Shown one piece after another: positions 1-9,719 of a stretch of DNA of 64,000 nucleotides. Numbering within the stretch: position 1 is the stretch's first letter; each line of letters begins with the position of its first letter. Below the pieces are notes generated by a model that was not told the origin of the DNA, ran no database searches, and saw only the letters and a program-made list of their open reading frames with translations. The position numbers and the translations under genes are program-made. The DNA comes from Oscillospiraceae bacterium (lineage in GTDB: Bacteria; Bacillota; Clostridia; Oscillospirales; Oscillospiraceae), in assembly GCA_015067525.1 (NCBI GenBank), contig SVMH01000003.1, forward strand, positions 1-64,000. The letters run 5' to 3'.

Positions 1-1150
1 GGGGCATGATGCCGTCGTCGGCAGCCACCACCAGAATGGCGATGTCGGTGACCATGGCGCCGCGGGCGCGCATGGAGGTAAAGGCCTCGTGGCCGGGGGT
101 ATCCAGGAAGGTGATGGGCTTGCCGTCCAGCTGCACCTGATAGGCACCGATGTGCTGGGTGATGCCGCCGGCTTCGCCGCTGGCCACGTGGGCGTTGCGG
201 ATATAGTCCAGCAGGCTGGTCTTGCCGTGGTCGACGTGACCCATGACCACGACGACGGGGGCGCGGGGCAGCAGATCCTCTTCGGCGTCCACATGGTCGT
301 CGATCAGCTTCTCTTCAATGGTGACCACCACTTCGCGCTCCACCTTGCAGCCCAGCTCTTCGGCGATGATGGCGGCGGTGTCGAAGTCGATGACCTGACT
401 CAAAGAGGCCATGATGCCGTTCTTCATCAGGCACTTGACCACCTCGGCGCCGGTCTTCTTCATGCGGCTGGCCAGCTCACCAACGGAGATCTCTTCGCCG
501 ATCTCCACGGTGACGGGAGTCTTCTTGATGATCTCCAGCTGCAGGCGGCGCATGCGGTCGGCTTCCTCCTGCTTGCGCTTGCTGCCGAAGTTGTTGTCAC
601 GCTGCTTCTTGTTGTTGCGGAACTTTTCCTTGCCCTGGGTCTGCTGCTGGTCGCGGCGGCCGCGGCTGCGGCTGTCGGCCATGTCCTGCAGACGCTCGTC
701 GTACTTATCCAGATTCACGTTGGTGGCCTTGCGGGTGTCCACCACGCGGGTCTCGGGCACGCGGGTGGTGGGCTTGCTGACCACCTGCTGCTGATTGCCG
801 CCCTGCTTGGCCTGCTGCTGGGGCTGCTGCTTATGCTGCTCCTGGCGGGCGGGCGCGGCACCCTGCTTAGCCTGCTGCTGGGGCTGCTGGGCCTGGACAG
901 GTGCGGCCTTGGGCTCCGGCTTCTTCTCCGCGGGCTTGGCACCCTCGGCAAAGATGACATGGATGCCTGCCACCTGATTGTTCTGGGTCAGGCTCTCAAA
1001 GATCAGGGACAGTTCCCGGTCCGTGAGCACCTGCATATGGTTCTTGGGAGTCTCGGCGTACTTGGTCAAAATCTCCGTGACCTGCTTGGTGGCAACACCA
1101 AAATCCTTGGCCACCTCATGCACTCTGTATTTGTTGACTACGCTACCCAA
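1..1150 (-). CDS. infB: Translation initiation factor IF-2, N-terminal part (3' end beyond window); probable TTG start
   Basis: Reverse strand reads [54 protein letters not shown]..., then an A/P/Q-rich linker and a partial GTPase region; GGAGGTGG RBS upstream; position in the nusA operon. Confidence 0.93.
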   Translation of the reverse strand, partial: MGSVVNKYRVHEVAKDFGVATKQVTEILTKYAETPKNHMQVLTDRELSLIFESLTQNNQVAGIHVIFAEGAKPAEKKPEPKAAPVQAQQPQQQAKQGAAPARQEQHKQQPQQQAKQGGNQQQVVSKPTTRVPETRVVDTRKATNVNLDKYDERLQDMADSRSRGRRDQQQTQGKEKFRNNKKQRDNNFGSKRKQEEADRMRRLQLEIIKKTPVTVEIGEEISVGELASRMKKTGAEVVKCLMKNGIMASLSQVIDFDTAAIIAEELGCKVEREVVVTIEEKLIDDHVDAEEDLLPRAPVVVVMGHVDHGKTSLLDYIRNAHVASGEAGGITQHIGAYQVQLDGKPITFLDTPGHEAFTSMRARGAMVTDIAILVVAADDGIMP

Positions 1151-1206
1151 ATATAGCCACCTCCATCGTTGTGATACGGCAAGCGGATGCCCGCCGTTTG
1201 ATATAC

Positions 1207-1806
1207 TTACTTCGTTTTCTTGAATGAACCCTTGCCCTTCTTCACCGGACGGCTGTTTGCAAAGCGGTTGGTCTCGGTTTTCGCAGCGGTCTTGCCCCGT
1301 CCGCCGCTTTTGGCGGAGGACTTGGCAGACGCCGGCTTTTTCTCTGCGGCGGGTTCGGCCACAGACTTTTCTTTGGTCACTTTTTTGCGCTTTTTGCCCT
1401 GCTGCAGGTTTTTCTCGTGCTGCAGCTGCTCTGCCTTACGCTCGGCGGCGCGCTTGGCCTTCACGCGCAGCTGTTCGGCGGCGGCACCGTAGCGCGCCTC
1501 GTCCAGAGCGGCCAGCTTCTTGACGATGGACTCGGCAAAGCCGATGTCCGTCACGGCCACCATGGCCACGCTGGTGCGGCCCAGTGCGCTGCCCAGCTGG
1601 TCCTTCGCGGCGTCGATGGTCAGGCACAGGCAGTTGCCGGCCTGGGCGAAGGAATAGGCGCGGCGCACGCTGGATGCGGCGGCATCGCCTGCCACCAGAA
1701 TGACGCGGGCGTGCTTGGCGCGGGCGGCGGAGCCTACCGGCTCTTCGCCGATCTCTACAAGGCCTGCCTTCTTGGCAAGGCCGATCATTGATAAAATGCG
1801 TTCCAT
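1207..1806 (-). CDS. L7Ae/YlxQ-family ribosomal protein with long Lys/Ala-rich C-terminal tail
   Basis: [43 protein letters not shown]...; between ylxR and infB. Confidence 0.9.
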   Translation of the reverse strand: MERILSMIGLAKKAGLVEIGEEPVGSAARAKHARVILVAGDAAASSVRRAYSFAQAGNCLCLTIDAAKDQLGSALGRTSVAMVAVTDIGFAESIVKKLAALDEARYGAAAEQLRVKAKRAAERKAEQLQHEKNLQQGKKRKKVTKEKSVAEPAAEKKPASAKSSAKSGGRGKTAAKTETNRFANSRPVKKGKGSFKKTK

Positions 1807-2090
1807 TATGCTTGTTCCATCTGCGCTTCCATGGCGTCGTACACTTCGTCGGGGATGGCCAGCTCAAAGGCTCGTTCCAGCGCCCGGGACTTGCGGGCCT
1901 TCTTCAGGCACTCCATCGCGGGGCAGACGTAGGCGCCGCGGCCGGACTTCTTACCGGTCAGGTCCAGCACCACTTCGTTCTCCGGCGTTTTGACCACGCG
2001 GACCAGCGCTTTTTTATCCTTCATGGTGCGGCAGCCCACACACTGGCGCTGGGGGATCTTTCTGGGTTTGACAGGCATGGTGCACACCAC
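1806..2090 (-). CDS. rnpM: YlxR/RnpM family (DUF448) RNA-binding protein
   Basis: KPRKIPQRQCVGCRTMKDKKALVRVVKTP...GRGAYVC; nusA operon position. Confidence 0.93.
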   Translation of the reverse strand: MVCTMPVKPRKIPQRQCVGCRTMKDKKALVRVVKTPENEVVLDLTGKKSGRGAYVCPAMECLKKARKSRALERAFELAIPDEVYDAMEAQMEQA

Positions 2091-2100
2091 CTTTCTTTTC

Positions 2101-3159
2101 TCAGCCCTCGCGGTAGGAGGCGGGCTTGATATCGATTTTATAGCCGGTCAGGCGGGCGGCCAGGCGGGCGTTCTGGCCCTCCTTACCGATGGCCAGGCTC
2201 AGCTGATCGTCGGGCACGATGACGCGGCAGATCTTGCCCTCGTCGGCCAGGCGCACGTCGATGACGTCGGCGGGAGCCAGAGCTGCGGCGATGAACTGGG
2301 CGGGATCTTCACTGTACTTGATGATGTCGATCTTCTCACCGCGCAGCTCATCCACAATGGCGTTCACGCGCTGACCGCGGGGACCGACGCAGGCGCCGAT
2401 GGGATCCACGTTCTCGTCAGCGGACCAGACGGCCATCTTGGTGCGGTTGCCGGCCTCGCGGGCGATGGAGCGGATCTCCACCGTGCCGTCGAAGATCTCG
2501 GGCACTTCCAGCTCGAACAGGCGCTTGACAAGGCCGGGGTGGGTGCGGGAGATGAGGACCTGGGGGCCGCGGGTGCTGCGGCGGACTTCCACCAGATACA
2601 CCTTGACCATCTGGCCTTCCACCAGCGTTTCACCATTGACCTGCTCGTTGAGGTTCAGCACGGCCTCGGTGGACTCGCTGCCGGTGCCGATGCGCAGATG
2701 CACGCTGCCGGTGCGGGGGTCGATGCGGGTGACGGTGCCGGTGAGGATCTCGTGCTGCTTGGAATTGAACTCGTCATAGATCATGCCGTGCTCAGCCTCG
2801 CGCAGGCCCTGAATGATGACCTGCTTGCCGTTGCCGGCGGCGATGCGGCCGAACTCCACGTTCTCCACGGGCAGGTTCACGATGCCGCCCAGCTCGTGCT
2901 TGGCGCTCAGGCGCTTGGCCTCTTCCAGGGAGATCTGGGTGCCGGGGAACTCCACTTCCTCCACAATCTCCTTCTGCACGTACATCTTCAGCTCGTGCTT
3001 CTCTTCATCCACGTCCACGATCACGTTCTCCACGCCCTCGTGGTCGCGCTTATAGGCGGTGGTCAGGGCCTGAATGATCTTGCCCATCATGAAATTCTGA
3101 GGGATGCCCCGCTCTTTTTCCAGCATGGCAAGAGCGGCAAAGATTTCTTCACACTTCAT
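2101..3159 (-). CDS. nusA: Transcription termination/antitermination factor NusA
   Basis: S1/KH architecture, DPIGACVGPRGQRVNAIVDELRGEKIDIIKYSEDP; start at MKCEEIFAAL after GGAGAATCAGAC. Confidence 0.97.
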   Translation of the reverse strand: MKCEEIFAALAMLEKERGIPQNFMMGKIIQALTTAYKRDHEGVENVIVDVDEEKHELKMYVQKEIVEEVEFPGTQISLEEAKRLSAKHELGGIVNLPVENVEFGRIAAGNGKQVIIQGLREAEHGMIYDEFNSKQHEILTGTVTRIDPRTGSVHLRIGTGSESTEAVLNLNEQVNGETLVEGQMVKVYLVEVRRSTRGPQVLISRTHPGLVKRLFELEVPEIFDGTVEIRSIAREAGNRTKMAVWSADENVDPIGACVGPRGQRVNAIVDELRGEKIDIIKYSEDPAQFIAAALAPADVIDVRLADEGKICRVIVPDDQLSLAIGKEGQNARLAARLTGYKIDIKPASYREG

Positions 3160-3200
3160 GTCTGATTCTCCTATTTCTATGTTTTCAAACAAATCAACAA

Positions 3201-3656
3201 TTAAAAGACAACTCTCAAACGGACCAGAGCGATCTCCGCCTTTTCAAAGCGCAGCGTCTCCTTGCCTACGGTCAGCAGCACGGCGCCGTCCTCGTAGCCG
3301 GCCAGCTCGCCGGCAAACTCCTTGCGGCCGTCGCGGTTTTTATAGGTCTTCACCAGTACGGGGCTGCCCATAAAACGCTCAAAGTCGCCGGGACGCTTGA
3401 GCACACGCTCGGCACCGGCAGAGGAGACTTCGAACATATAGCTTGCCTCGATGGGGTCGACCTCATCCAGCAGGTCGCTGACCTTGCGGCTGACGGCCTC
3501 GCAGTCCAGAATGTCCACGCCGCCTTCCTTATCCAGATACAGGCGCAGATACCACTGTCCCGCCTCACGGACGTATTCCACGTCCCACAGCTCGCAGCCC
3601 TGCTGGGCCACGGCCTCGGCGGCCAGCTCTGCCACGATCTCGGTGACTTTCTTCAT
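3201..3656 (-). CDS. rimP: Ribosome maturation factor RimP
   Basis: MKKVTEIVAELAAEAVAQQGCELWDVEYVREAGQWYLRLYLDKEGGVDILDCEAVSRKVSDLLDEVDPI; first gene of nusA operon. Confidence 0.95.
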   Translation of the reverse strand: MKKVTEIVAELAAEAVAQQGCELWDVEYVREAGQWYLRLYLDKEGGVDILDCEAVSRKVSDLLDEVDPIEASYMFEVSSAGAERVLKRPGDFERFMGSPVLVKTYKNRDGRKEFAGELAGYEDGAVLLTVGKETLRFEKAEIALVRLRVVF

Positions 3657-3704
3657 GTCAGAACCTCGCATTTCTCCGATTTTAAGCTTTGGATTTTGCC
3701 CATG

Positions 3705-3732
3705 AAAAAGAGCGGACCGCGAAGCCCACTCT
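3705..3732 (-). promoter_or_regulatory. Terminator-like hairpin in the rimP-nusA 5' leader (possible attenuator)
   Basis: Minus strand AGAGTGGGC-TTCGCG-GTCCGCTCT followed by TTTTT; 9-bp stem with two G-U pairs; between putative promoter and rimP. Confidence 0.5.
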
Positions 3733-3836
3733 CACATAAACATACCTTACAGCGCCAAGTGTAGCACAAACGGCATAAAAAAGCAAGGCTTTTTCGGGAA
3801 AAAGACGGTCGAAAATGGCCTGTTTTTTCGAAAAAT

Positions 3837-3861
3837 ACCCCGCAGAGCGGACTCTGCGGGG
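3837..3861 (-). terminator. Terminator downstream of znuB
   Basis: CCCGCAGAG-nnnn-CTCTGCGGG hairpin followed on minus strand by TATTTTTC. Confidence 0.75.
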
Positions 3862-3878
3862 CAAAGACGGACGATTTT

Positions 3879-4694
3879 TCATTTATGGCGCAGGCGTTGC
3901 ACCATGCACGAGAGCAGGAAGGCTGCCAGATCCACCAGCACCACCGTGGCACCCACCGGTGTGCTGATGAGATACGAGCCGGTGAGACCGGCGCAGAAGC
4001 ACACCACGCTCAGCGCACCGGCGCAGATCACCACCGAGCGGAAGCTCTTGAAAAGCCGCATGGCGGTCAGGGCGGGGAAGATCACAAGGGACGAGATCAG
4101 CATGGCGCCGCACATCTGCATACCCAGCACGATGGTCAGGGCCGTCAGCACGCTCAGGAGGGTGTTGTACCAGTTGACCTTCACGCCGGTGGCGCGGGAG
4201 AAGCTCTCGTCAAAGGTGATGGCGAAGAGCTTGTGATAGCACAGCACAAAAAGCACCAGCACCGCCGCGCACAGGATGACGCTGAGCACCACATCGCTGC
4301 GGTCCATGGCCAGGATGCTGCCAAACATATAGCTGTCCACGTCGGTGGTCATGCCGGTGGTGAGGCTGGTGACCACCACGCCGATGGCAAGGGCCGAGGC
4401 GGACACCACCGCGATGGCGGCGTCGGCGCCGATGCGGCTACGCTCGGTGAGACGCAGCAAAAACAGGGCCGCCGCAATGACCACGGGGATGGATACCGGC
4501 AGCGGCGCCCAGCCGCAGGCCATGGCGATGGCCAGTGCGCCGAAGGACACGTGGCTCAGGCCGTCGCCGATCATGGAGTAGCGCTTGAGCACAAGGGACA
4601 CGCCCAGCAGCGCTGCGCACAGCGACACCAGAATGCCCACAATGAAAGCCCGCAGGATGAAGGGATAGGTGAACATTTCCAGCAAAAGACTCAT
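3879..4694 (-). CDS. znuB: Zinc (metal) ABC transporter permease, ZnuB family
   Basis: MSLLLEMFTYPFILRAFIVGILVSLCAALLGVSLVLKRYSMIGDGLSHVSFGALA; operon with ATPase, SBP and Fur-family regulator. Confidence 0.92.
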   Translation of the reverse strand: MSLLLEMFTYPFILRAFIVGILVSLCAALLGVSLVLKRYSMIGDGLSHVSFGALAIAMACGWAPLPVSIPVVIAAALFLLRLTERSRIGADAAIAVVSASALAIGVVVTSLTTGMTTDVDSYMFGSILAMDRSDVVLSVILCAAVLVLFVLCYHKLFAITFDESFSRATGVKVNWYNTLLSVLTALTIVLGMQMCGAMLISSLVIFPALTAMRLFKSFRSVVICAGALSVVCFCAGLTGSYLISTPVGATVVLVDLAAFLLSCMVQRLRHK

Positions 4695-5404
4695 GCCCGA
4701 CCACCTCCAAACCGCTTGCCGTAGGGCGAGGCCAGATACTCCTCCACGCTGCCGCAGAACCACTGCCGCTGTCCGGCGTGAAGAATGGTGGTGGCACAGC
4801 GCAGGGCGCTGCGGATGTCGTGGGTCACCATCACGATGGCGATGCCCTCGGATTTGTTGAGATATTCCAGCGTGCGGTAGAGATCCTGTGCGGCGGTGGG
4901 GTCAAGACCGGTAACCGGCTCGTCCAGGATCAGCAGCTCACCGGCGGCGCACAGGGCGCGGGCCAGCAGCACACGCTGCTGCTGACCGCCGGACAGCTCC
5001 CGGTAGCACTTGTCCTTCAGCTCCAGAATGCCCAGCTTGCCCATGTTCATCAGCGCCTGGGCCTTTTCGGCGCCAGAGTAGAAGAAGCGCCATTTCCTTG
5101 CGCTGAGGAAGCCGGAGAGCACCACCTCGCTCACCGTGGCGGGGAAATCCTTCTGCGCCTTTGTTTGCTGGGGCAGATACCCGATAGCGCCGCGGCGCAG
5201 AGAGGGGGCCATGGTGATGGCGCCGTGCAGGGGTTTCAAAAGGCCCAGCAGGCTTTTGAGCAGGGTGGACTTGCCGGAGCCGTTTTCACCCACGATGCAC
5301 AGATAGTCGCCGCTGTGCACCGCAAAGTCCAGGTGCTCCCAGATGGGCTGGCCCTCGTAGCCGAGAGACACGTCCCGGCACTCAAGCAATATTTTCTTTT
5401 CCAT
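4691..5404 (-). CDS. znuC: Zinc (metal) ABC transporter ATP-binding protein, ZnuC family
   Basis: Walker A GENGSGKSTLLKSLLG, signature LSGGQQQRVLLARAL, Walker B LLILDEP. Confidence 0.93.
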   Translation of the reverse strand: MEKKILLECRDVSLGYEGQPIWEHLDFAVHSGDYLCIVGENGSGKSTLLKSLLGLLKPLHGAITMAPSLRRGAIGYLPQQTKAQKDFPATVSEVVLSGFLSARKWRFFYSGAEKAQALMNMGKLGILELKDKCYRELSGGQQQRVLLARALCAAGELLILDEPVTGLDPTAAQDLYRTLEYLNKSEGIAIVMVTHDIRSALRCATTILHAGQRQWFCGSVEEYLASPYGKRFGGGRA

Positions 5405-5405
5405 G

Positions 5406-6377
5406 TCAGGCAAGTCCCTCCTTCAGGGCGTCCACGTTCTGCCACATCAGGCTCAGATAGGTGGCGCCTTCGTCAAATTCTTTGCGTGTCACGTTCTGGC
5501 ACGAGTGGAGCTGCGCCACCTTAGCGCCGGTGGTCTCGGCGATGGCCTCGGCGATCTTTTGGCTGCTCAGCTCGATGGTGTACACCACGGGAATTTCCTC
5601 ATGGCGCACCTTGTCGATGAGATACTTCAGTGTGGCGAGGGACGGCTCCGTGTCACCGGCGCAGCCGTGGAAGGCGGCGCGGTAGTCAAGACTGTAGGTT
5701 TTGCAGAAGTAGAGGAGGGGGAAGCGGTCGCCGAACACCAGCGTGCAGCGGCGGGCATCAGCTGTCACCTCGCAGAAGGCAGCGTCCAGCGCATCCAGCT
5801 CCGAAAGATAGGCTTCCAGATTGGCGCGGTAGTCCGCGGCGTGGGCGCTGTCGGCCCGGCACAGCGCCTCGCAGATGGCGCGGCACAGCTCCTTGGCACC
5901 AACCGGCGAGGTCCAGATATGCTCGTCGTAGGTGATCTCGTGGTGGTGCCCGTCTTCCTCGTGGTCATGGTCGTGGTCATGGCTGTGGCCGTGACCCTCC
6001 ATGCCCTCCACGATCTCCTCTTCCAGCGCGGTGATGTGGTCCATCATGCGCGCTACTGTGCCGATGTTCGCGCCGGCGGAGCTGAGGATCTCCTCCACCC
6101 AATACTCACTCTCGCCGCCGTTGTAGATGAATACGTCCGCCTTGGACACGGTGATCACATCCAGCGGCGTGGGCTCAAAGCTGTGGGTCTCCCGTCCGGC
6201 AGGTACCAGCAGTGTGGGGGCCACATGTTCGCCGCCGATGGCGCGGACGAAGTCGTAGTACGGGAACAACGAGCACACCACCTGCAGCTGCCCGTCCTCC
6301 GCCTCCGGCGCGCGGGTGCAGCCGCAGCAGACCAGCAGCGAGGCGCACAGCAAAAGGCAGGTCAGACGCTTTTTCAT
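5406..6377 (-). CDS. znuA: Zinc ABC transporter substrate-binding lipoprotein, ZnuA/AdcA family
   Basis: Lipobox LLVCCGC; VVCSLFPYYDFVRAIGGEHV; His-rich loop GHGHSHDHDHDHEEDGHHHE. Confidence 0.93.
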   Translation of the reverse strand: MKKRLTCLLLCASLLVCCGCTRAPEAEDGQLQVVCSLFPYYDFVRAIGGEHVAPTLLVPAGRETHSFEPTPLDVITVSKADVFIYNGGESEYWVEEILSSAGANIGTVARMMDHITALEEEIVEGMEGHGHSHDHDHDHEEDGHHHEITYDEHIWTSPVGAKELCRAICEALCRADSAHAADYRANLEAYLSELDALDAAFCEVTADARRCTLVFGDRFPLLYFCKTYSLDYRAAFHGCAGDTEPSLATLKYLIDKVRHEEIPVVYTIELSSQKIAEAIAETTGAKVAQLHSCQNVTRKEFDEGATYLSLMWQNVDALKEGLA

Positions 6378-6781
6378 GCTTCCGCCTCCTGACCGCAGGC
6401 CTGGCACAGCCCGTAAAAGAGGGTGCGGCGGGGGTTGATGCGGAAGTGGTGGGCCTTCGCCAGATGGCCGTACAGCTCACCCAGATGGGCGCAGTCTACG
6501 TGCTCCACGCAGCCGCACTGCTCACACTTAATTAAAAAGCAGTCCCGGCCCCGCTGATGGCAGTCGCAGAACTGCCAGCGGGCGCCCTCGTCGGTGACGA
6601 TCTTGTGCACCAGCCCCTGCTCGTGCAGCTTTTCCAGTTGGCGGTACACGGTGGTCAGACCGATGGACTCGCCCCGGGCGTGCAGCAGCTCTGTCAGCTC
6701 CGCGGCGCCGGTGCCGCCGTGGACGCCCTCGATGCACGCGAGCACCGCTTTTTGCTGCTTTGTCATATAGGTAACGGACAT
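6374..6781 (-). CDS. zur: Fur-family regulator, probable Zur
   Basis: MSVTYMTKQQKAVLACIEG...GLTTVYRQLEKLHEQGLVHKI...CDCHQRGRDCFLIKCEQCGCVEHVDC; overlaps znuA. Confidence 0.88.
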   Translation of the reverse strand: MSVTYMTKQQKAVLACIEGVHGGTGAAELTELLHARGESIGLTTVYRQLEKLHEQGLVHKIVTDEGARWQFCDCHQRGRDCFLIKCEQCGCVEHVDCAHLGELYGHLAKAHHFRINPRRTLFYGLCQACGQEAEA

Positions 6782-6792
6782 GAGATCCCTCC

Positions 6793-6821
6793 AATTTGAA
6801 AATGAAAACCATTTTCAAATT
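6793..6821. promoter_or_regulatory. Putative Zur/Fur operator
   Basis: Perfect 12-bp inverted repeat AATTTGAAAATG-AAAAC-CATTTTCAAATT just upstream of zur. Confidence 0.8.
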
Positions 6822-7164
6822 ATATGGAAGATTGGCAACTTGTCAAGAAGCAAAAAGTTTCTTCAAAAGAAAAATATTCGCGCAGAGAAAGGGCGGGAAA
6901 ACGGGCGGCGGGGGAGAACGGGAGAAAAAGCGGCGTCTTTTGGCAGATTTGGACGGCGAAAACGCCGAAAGCGCCAAAATTGGCGGGGAAATTTTGGGCA
7001 ATATGCTGATTGCATCGGCGGGCGGATTCCTGTATACTGTTAGCACTTCATAAGAAAAAACGAGGGCGGAGGGGTAAGATTGCCCCTCTCGACGCAGAAT
7101 TCACCGGGCAATAAGTTTCCTGAAAGTAGAAAAATGTGTCGAAAAGAGGAAAGGGAGAGAAAAG

Positions 7165-8580
7165 ATGGAAGAAAGAAAAGGTTTTAAAAGTACATTTGGC
7201 TTCCTGATGGCGGCCGTGGGCTCTGCGGTGGGCCTGGGCAACATCTGGGGTTTCCCCAACAAGATGGGCGCCAACGGCGGTTTCGCCTTCCTGCTGATCT
7301 ATCTGGTGCTGGCCGTTCTGTGCGGCTACATCGTCATGGTGGGTGAGCTGGCCATCGGCCGTAAGACCGGCAAGGGCGCTATTGCTACGTATCAGATCAT
7401 GTCCCGCAAATTCAAATGGCTGGGCTGGATGGCAACGGCGTCTCCGTTCCTGATCCTGTCGTTCTACTGCGTGCTGGGCGGCTACTGCATCAAGTACATG
7501 GTGCTGAATGTGGGCAACCTGTTCAATGCAGCTTTTGGCACCAACGGTCTCAGCGGTGCCGAGGTGTTCGGCAACTTTATGGGCAACCCCACCGAAGGCG
7601 TCATTTTCGCCGTGATCTTCGTTCTGCTGACCATCCTTATCGTGATGGGCGGCGTATCCGGCGGTATTGAGAAGTTCTGTTCTGTGGGCATGCCTGCCCT
7701 GGCTGTGATGCTGGTGATCATCATCATCCGCTCCTGCACCCTGCCCGGCGCTGTGGAAGGCCTGAAGTTCATGTTTGTGCCCAACTTTGAGCCCCTGAAG
7801 GAGAACTTCCTGGGCGTGCTGGCCACGGCCGGCGGCCAGATGTTCTTCTCCCTGTCCCTGGGCATGGGCGTTATGATCACCTACGGTTCTTACCTCGACA
7901 AGAAGAAGAGCATTACCCAGAACGCACTGGTTATCGTGATCTTTGATACGCTGGTGGCTCTGATGGCGGGTCTTGCCGTGCTGCCCGCCGCTTTCGCTCT
8001 GGATCCTGACGGTTCCAAGGGTGGTCCCAAGCTGCTGTATATTACGCTGCAGAACGTGTTTGACAGTATGGGCACCATCGGTGCCGTGTTCGGCATCATC
8101 TTCTACTTCCTGGTCACGCTGGCGGCCATTACGTCCTCCATCTCCCTGCTGGAGGTCATCGTCACCCACTTTGTTGACAAGGCTGCCGAAAAGGGTAAGA
8201 CGGGCGACAAGCGCAAGGTCTACTCCGTGCTGGCGGGTCTCGCCGCCTCTGTGCTGATGGTTCTGGTGGCTGTGGACTGTCTGGGCAGCACCGGTATCCA
8301 TCCGGCAGTGCTGCTGGGAATTGAAAATCCCAAAACGTGGGCGGCAGACTGGCTGGACTTCTTTGATATGCTCTCCGAGGGTATCATGATGCCTCTGGGC
8401 GCTATGCTGATGTGCATCATGATCGGCTGGGAGATCGGCCCTGAGGTGGTGCGCGACGAGGTGGAGCGCAGCGGCTTTAAGATGAAGATCTACACCTTCT
8501 TCAAGATCTGCGTCCGCTTCATCACCCCCGTGCTGATGGTGCTGGTGCTCTACGGCCAGATCAAGGAATTCTTCCTGTAA
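7165..8580 (+). CDS. Sodium:neurotransmitter symporter (NSS/SNF) family transporter
   Basis: STFGFLMAAVGSAVGLGNIWGFPNKMGANGGFAFLLIYLV and ~12 TM segments. Confidence 0.95.
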   Translation: MEERKGFKSTFGFLMAAVGSAVGLGNIWGFPNKMGANGGFAFLLIYLVLAVLCGYIVMVGELAIGRKTGKGAIATYQIMSRKFKWLGWMATASPFLILSFYCVLGGYCIKYMVLNVGNLFNAAFGTNGLSGAEVFGNFMGNPTEGVIFAVIFVLLTILIVMGGVSGGIEKFCSVGMPALAVMLVIIIIRSCTLPGAVEGLKFMFVPNFEPLKENFLGVLATAGGQMFFSLSLGMGVMITYGSYLDKKKSITQNALVIVIFDTLVALMAGLAVLPAAFALDPDGSKGGPKLLYITLQNVFDSMGTIGAVFGIIFYFLVTLAAITSSISLLEVIVTHFVDKAAEKGKTGDKRKVYSVLAGLAASVLMVLVAVDCLGSTGIHPAVLLGIENPKTWAADWLDFFDMLSEGIMMPLGAMLMCIMIGWEIGPEVVRDEVERSGFKMKIYTFFKICVRFITPVLMVLVLYGQIKEFFL

Positions 8581-8605
8581 GCAATACACGGATACACTCC
8601 TCAAA

Positions 8606-8650
8606 AATAAAGAAAGGGCCGGAGCCAAACGCTCCGGTCCTTTCTTTATT
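8606..8650. terminator. Bidirectional terminator between convergent genes
   Basis: AATAAAGAAAGG(GCCGGAGC)-CAAAC-(GCTCCGGT)CCTTTCTTTATT. Confidence 0.9.
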
Positions 8651-9536
8651 GTGATAAGAGCAGTTCCACGGCGCCGCTGAGCAGGCGGATGTCCACCTGC
8701 GGCGCGCTGGGGGCATATTCGCCGTCCAGCGACCAGGGCACATCATCGTCGGTGGTCACGGTCACGCTGTCCACGTGGCGGAAGATGACACCGGGATAGT
8801 CATACTGCATCTTCGTCAGCGCCAAAATCAGATTCTGCAGGTCGAGGGGCGTTTTGGGCATGCGCAGGAGCAGCAGCTCAAATTTGCCGTCGTCCATTTT
8901 GACCCGCTCCGGATCCAGCTTCACCAGTCCGCCCAGCGAGGTGGAGTTGCACACGCCGCCGAAGATGAAGTCCCCGTCAAACACCTCGCCGCCGGTCTCG
9001 ACGCGGCAGCGGTAGGGCCGCAGGGAGTCCAGATCCTTCAACCCCTCCAGCAGGTAGGCGAAGTGGCCGAGGGCGTTTTTGGTGGATTGGGGCGCGGAAT
9101 AGGATGAACGGGTAAAGGCGCCAAAGGAAGCCACATAGGCGAAGTACCGCCCGTTGTGGCAGCCGATGTCCAACGCCCGGGGCGTGCCGTCGGCCACCAG
9201 CTCGGCGGCTTCCGGCGGAGAGGCGGGGATATGCAGGCTGGCAGCAAAATCATTGGTGCTGCCAAAGGGCAGGTAACCCAGCGGCGGGCGGCGGGAGAGG
9301 GTCATAAGACCCGTGATGGTTTCATTCAGCGTGCCGTCACCGCCCACGCACACCACGGCGTCATAGCCGCCGCCCAATTGCGCGGCCAGCTCGGCGGCGT
9401 GTCCGCGGCGGTCGGTTTCCGCCACACGCACCAGCCAGCCGCTGCGGCCGAAGCGGGACACCGCGTCAAAAAGCGGTGCGCGGGACTTGGTTTTCCCCGA
9501 TCGGGGGTTGACGATCATCAGCAGTTTTTTCTCCAT
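8646..9536 (-). CDS. Diacylglycerol/lipid kinase family protein (YegS/DagK-like)
   Basis: MIVNPRSGKTKSRAP ... VCVGGDGTLNETITGL ... PLGYLPFGSTNDFAASL. Confidence 0.92.
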   Translation of the reverse strand: MEKKLLMIVNPRSGKTKSRAPLFDAVSRFGRSGWLVRVAETDRRGHAAELAAQLGGGYDAVVCVGGDGTLNETITGLMTLSRRPPLGYLPFGSTNDFAASLHIPASPPEAAELVADGTPRALDIGCHNGRYFAYVASFGAFTRSSYSAPQSTKNALGHFAYLLEGLKDLDSLRPYRCRVETGGEVFDGDFIFGGVCNSTSLGGLVKLDPERVKMDDGKFELLLLRMPKTPLDLQNLILALTKMQYDYPGVIFRHVDSVTVTTDDDVPWSLDGEYAPSAPQVDIRLLSGAVELLLSQ

Positions 9537-9719
9537 GATAATCCTTCTTTACAAAAAATAAACGAAAAAGCAACGGTACTTAACAGCGCCTTTTCAAGCA
9601 CCTTTTTATTATATTGCACAAATGTGAACTTTTCAACACGGGCGGCATTCACCCTTGCAAAAAGCGGGGGATTTCGTTATGATAAGAAAAAGAAAATGAA
9701 GGAGAAAGGACCGGCGTAT

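Noticed and set aside
7020-7164. Possible glycine or other riboswitch in the NSS transporter leader
   Set aside because: Only a GAGGGG/CCCCTC hairpin after a TTGCAT-N17-TATACT promoter; no conserved aptamer motif recognised.
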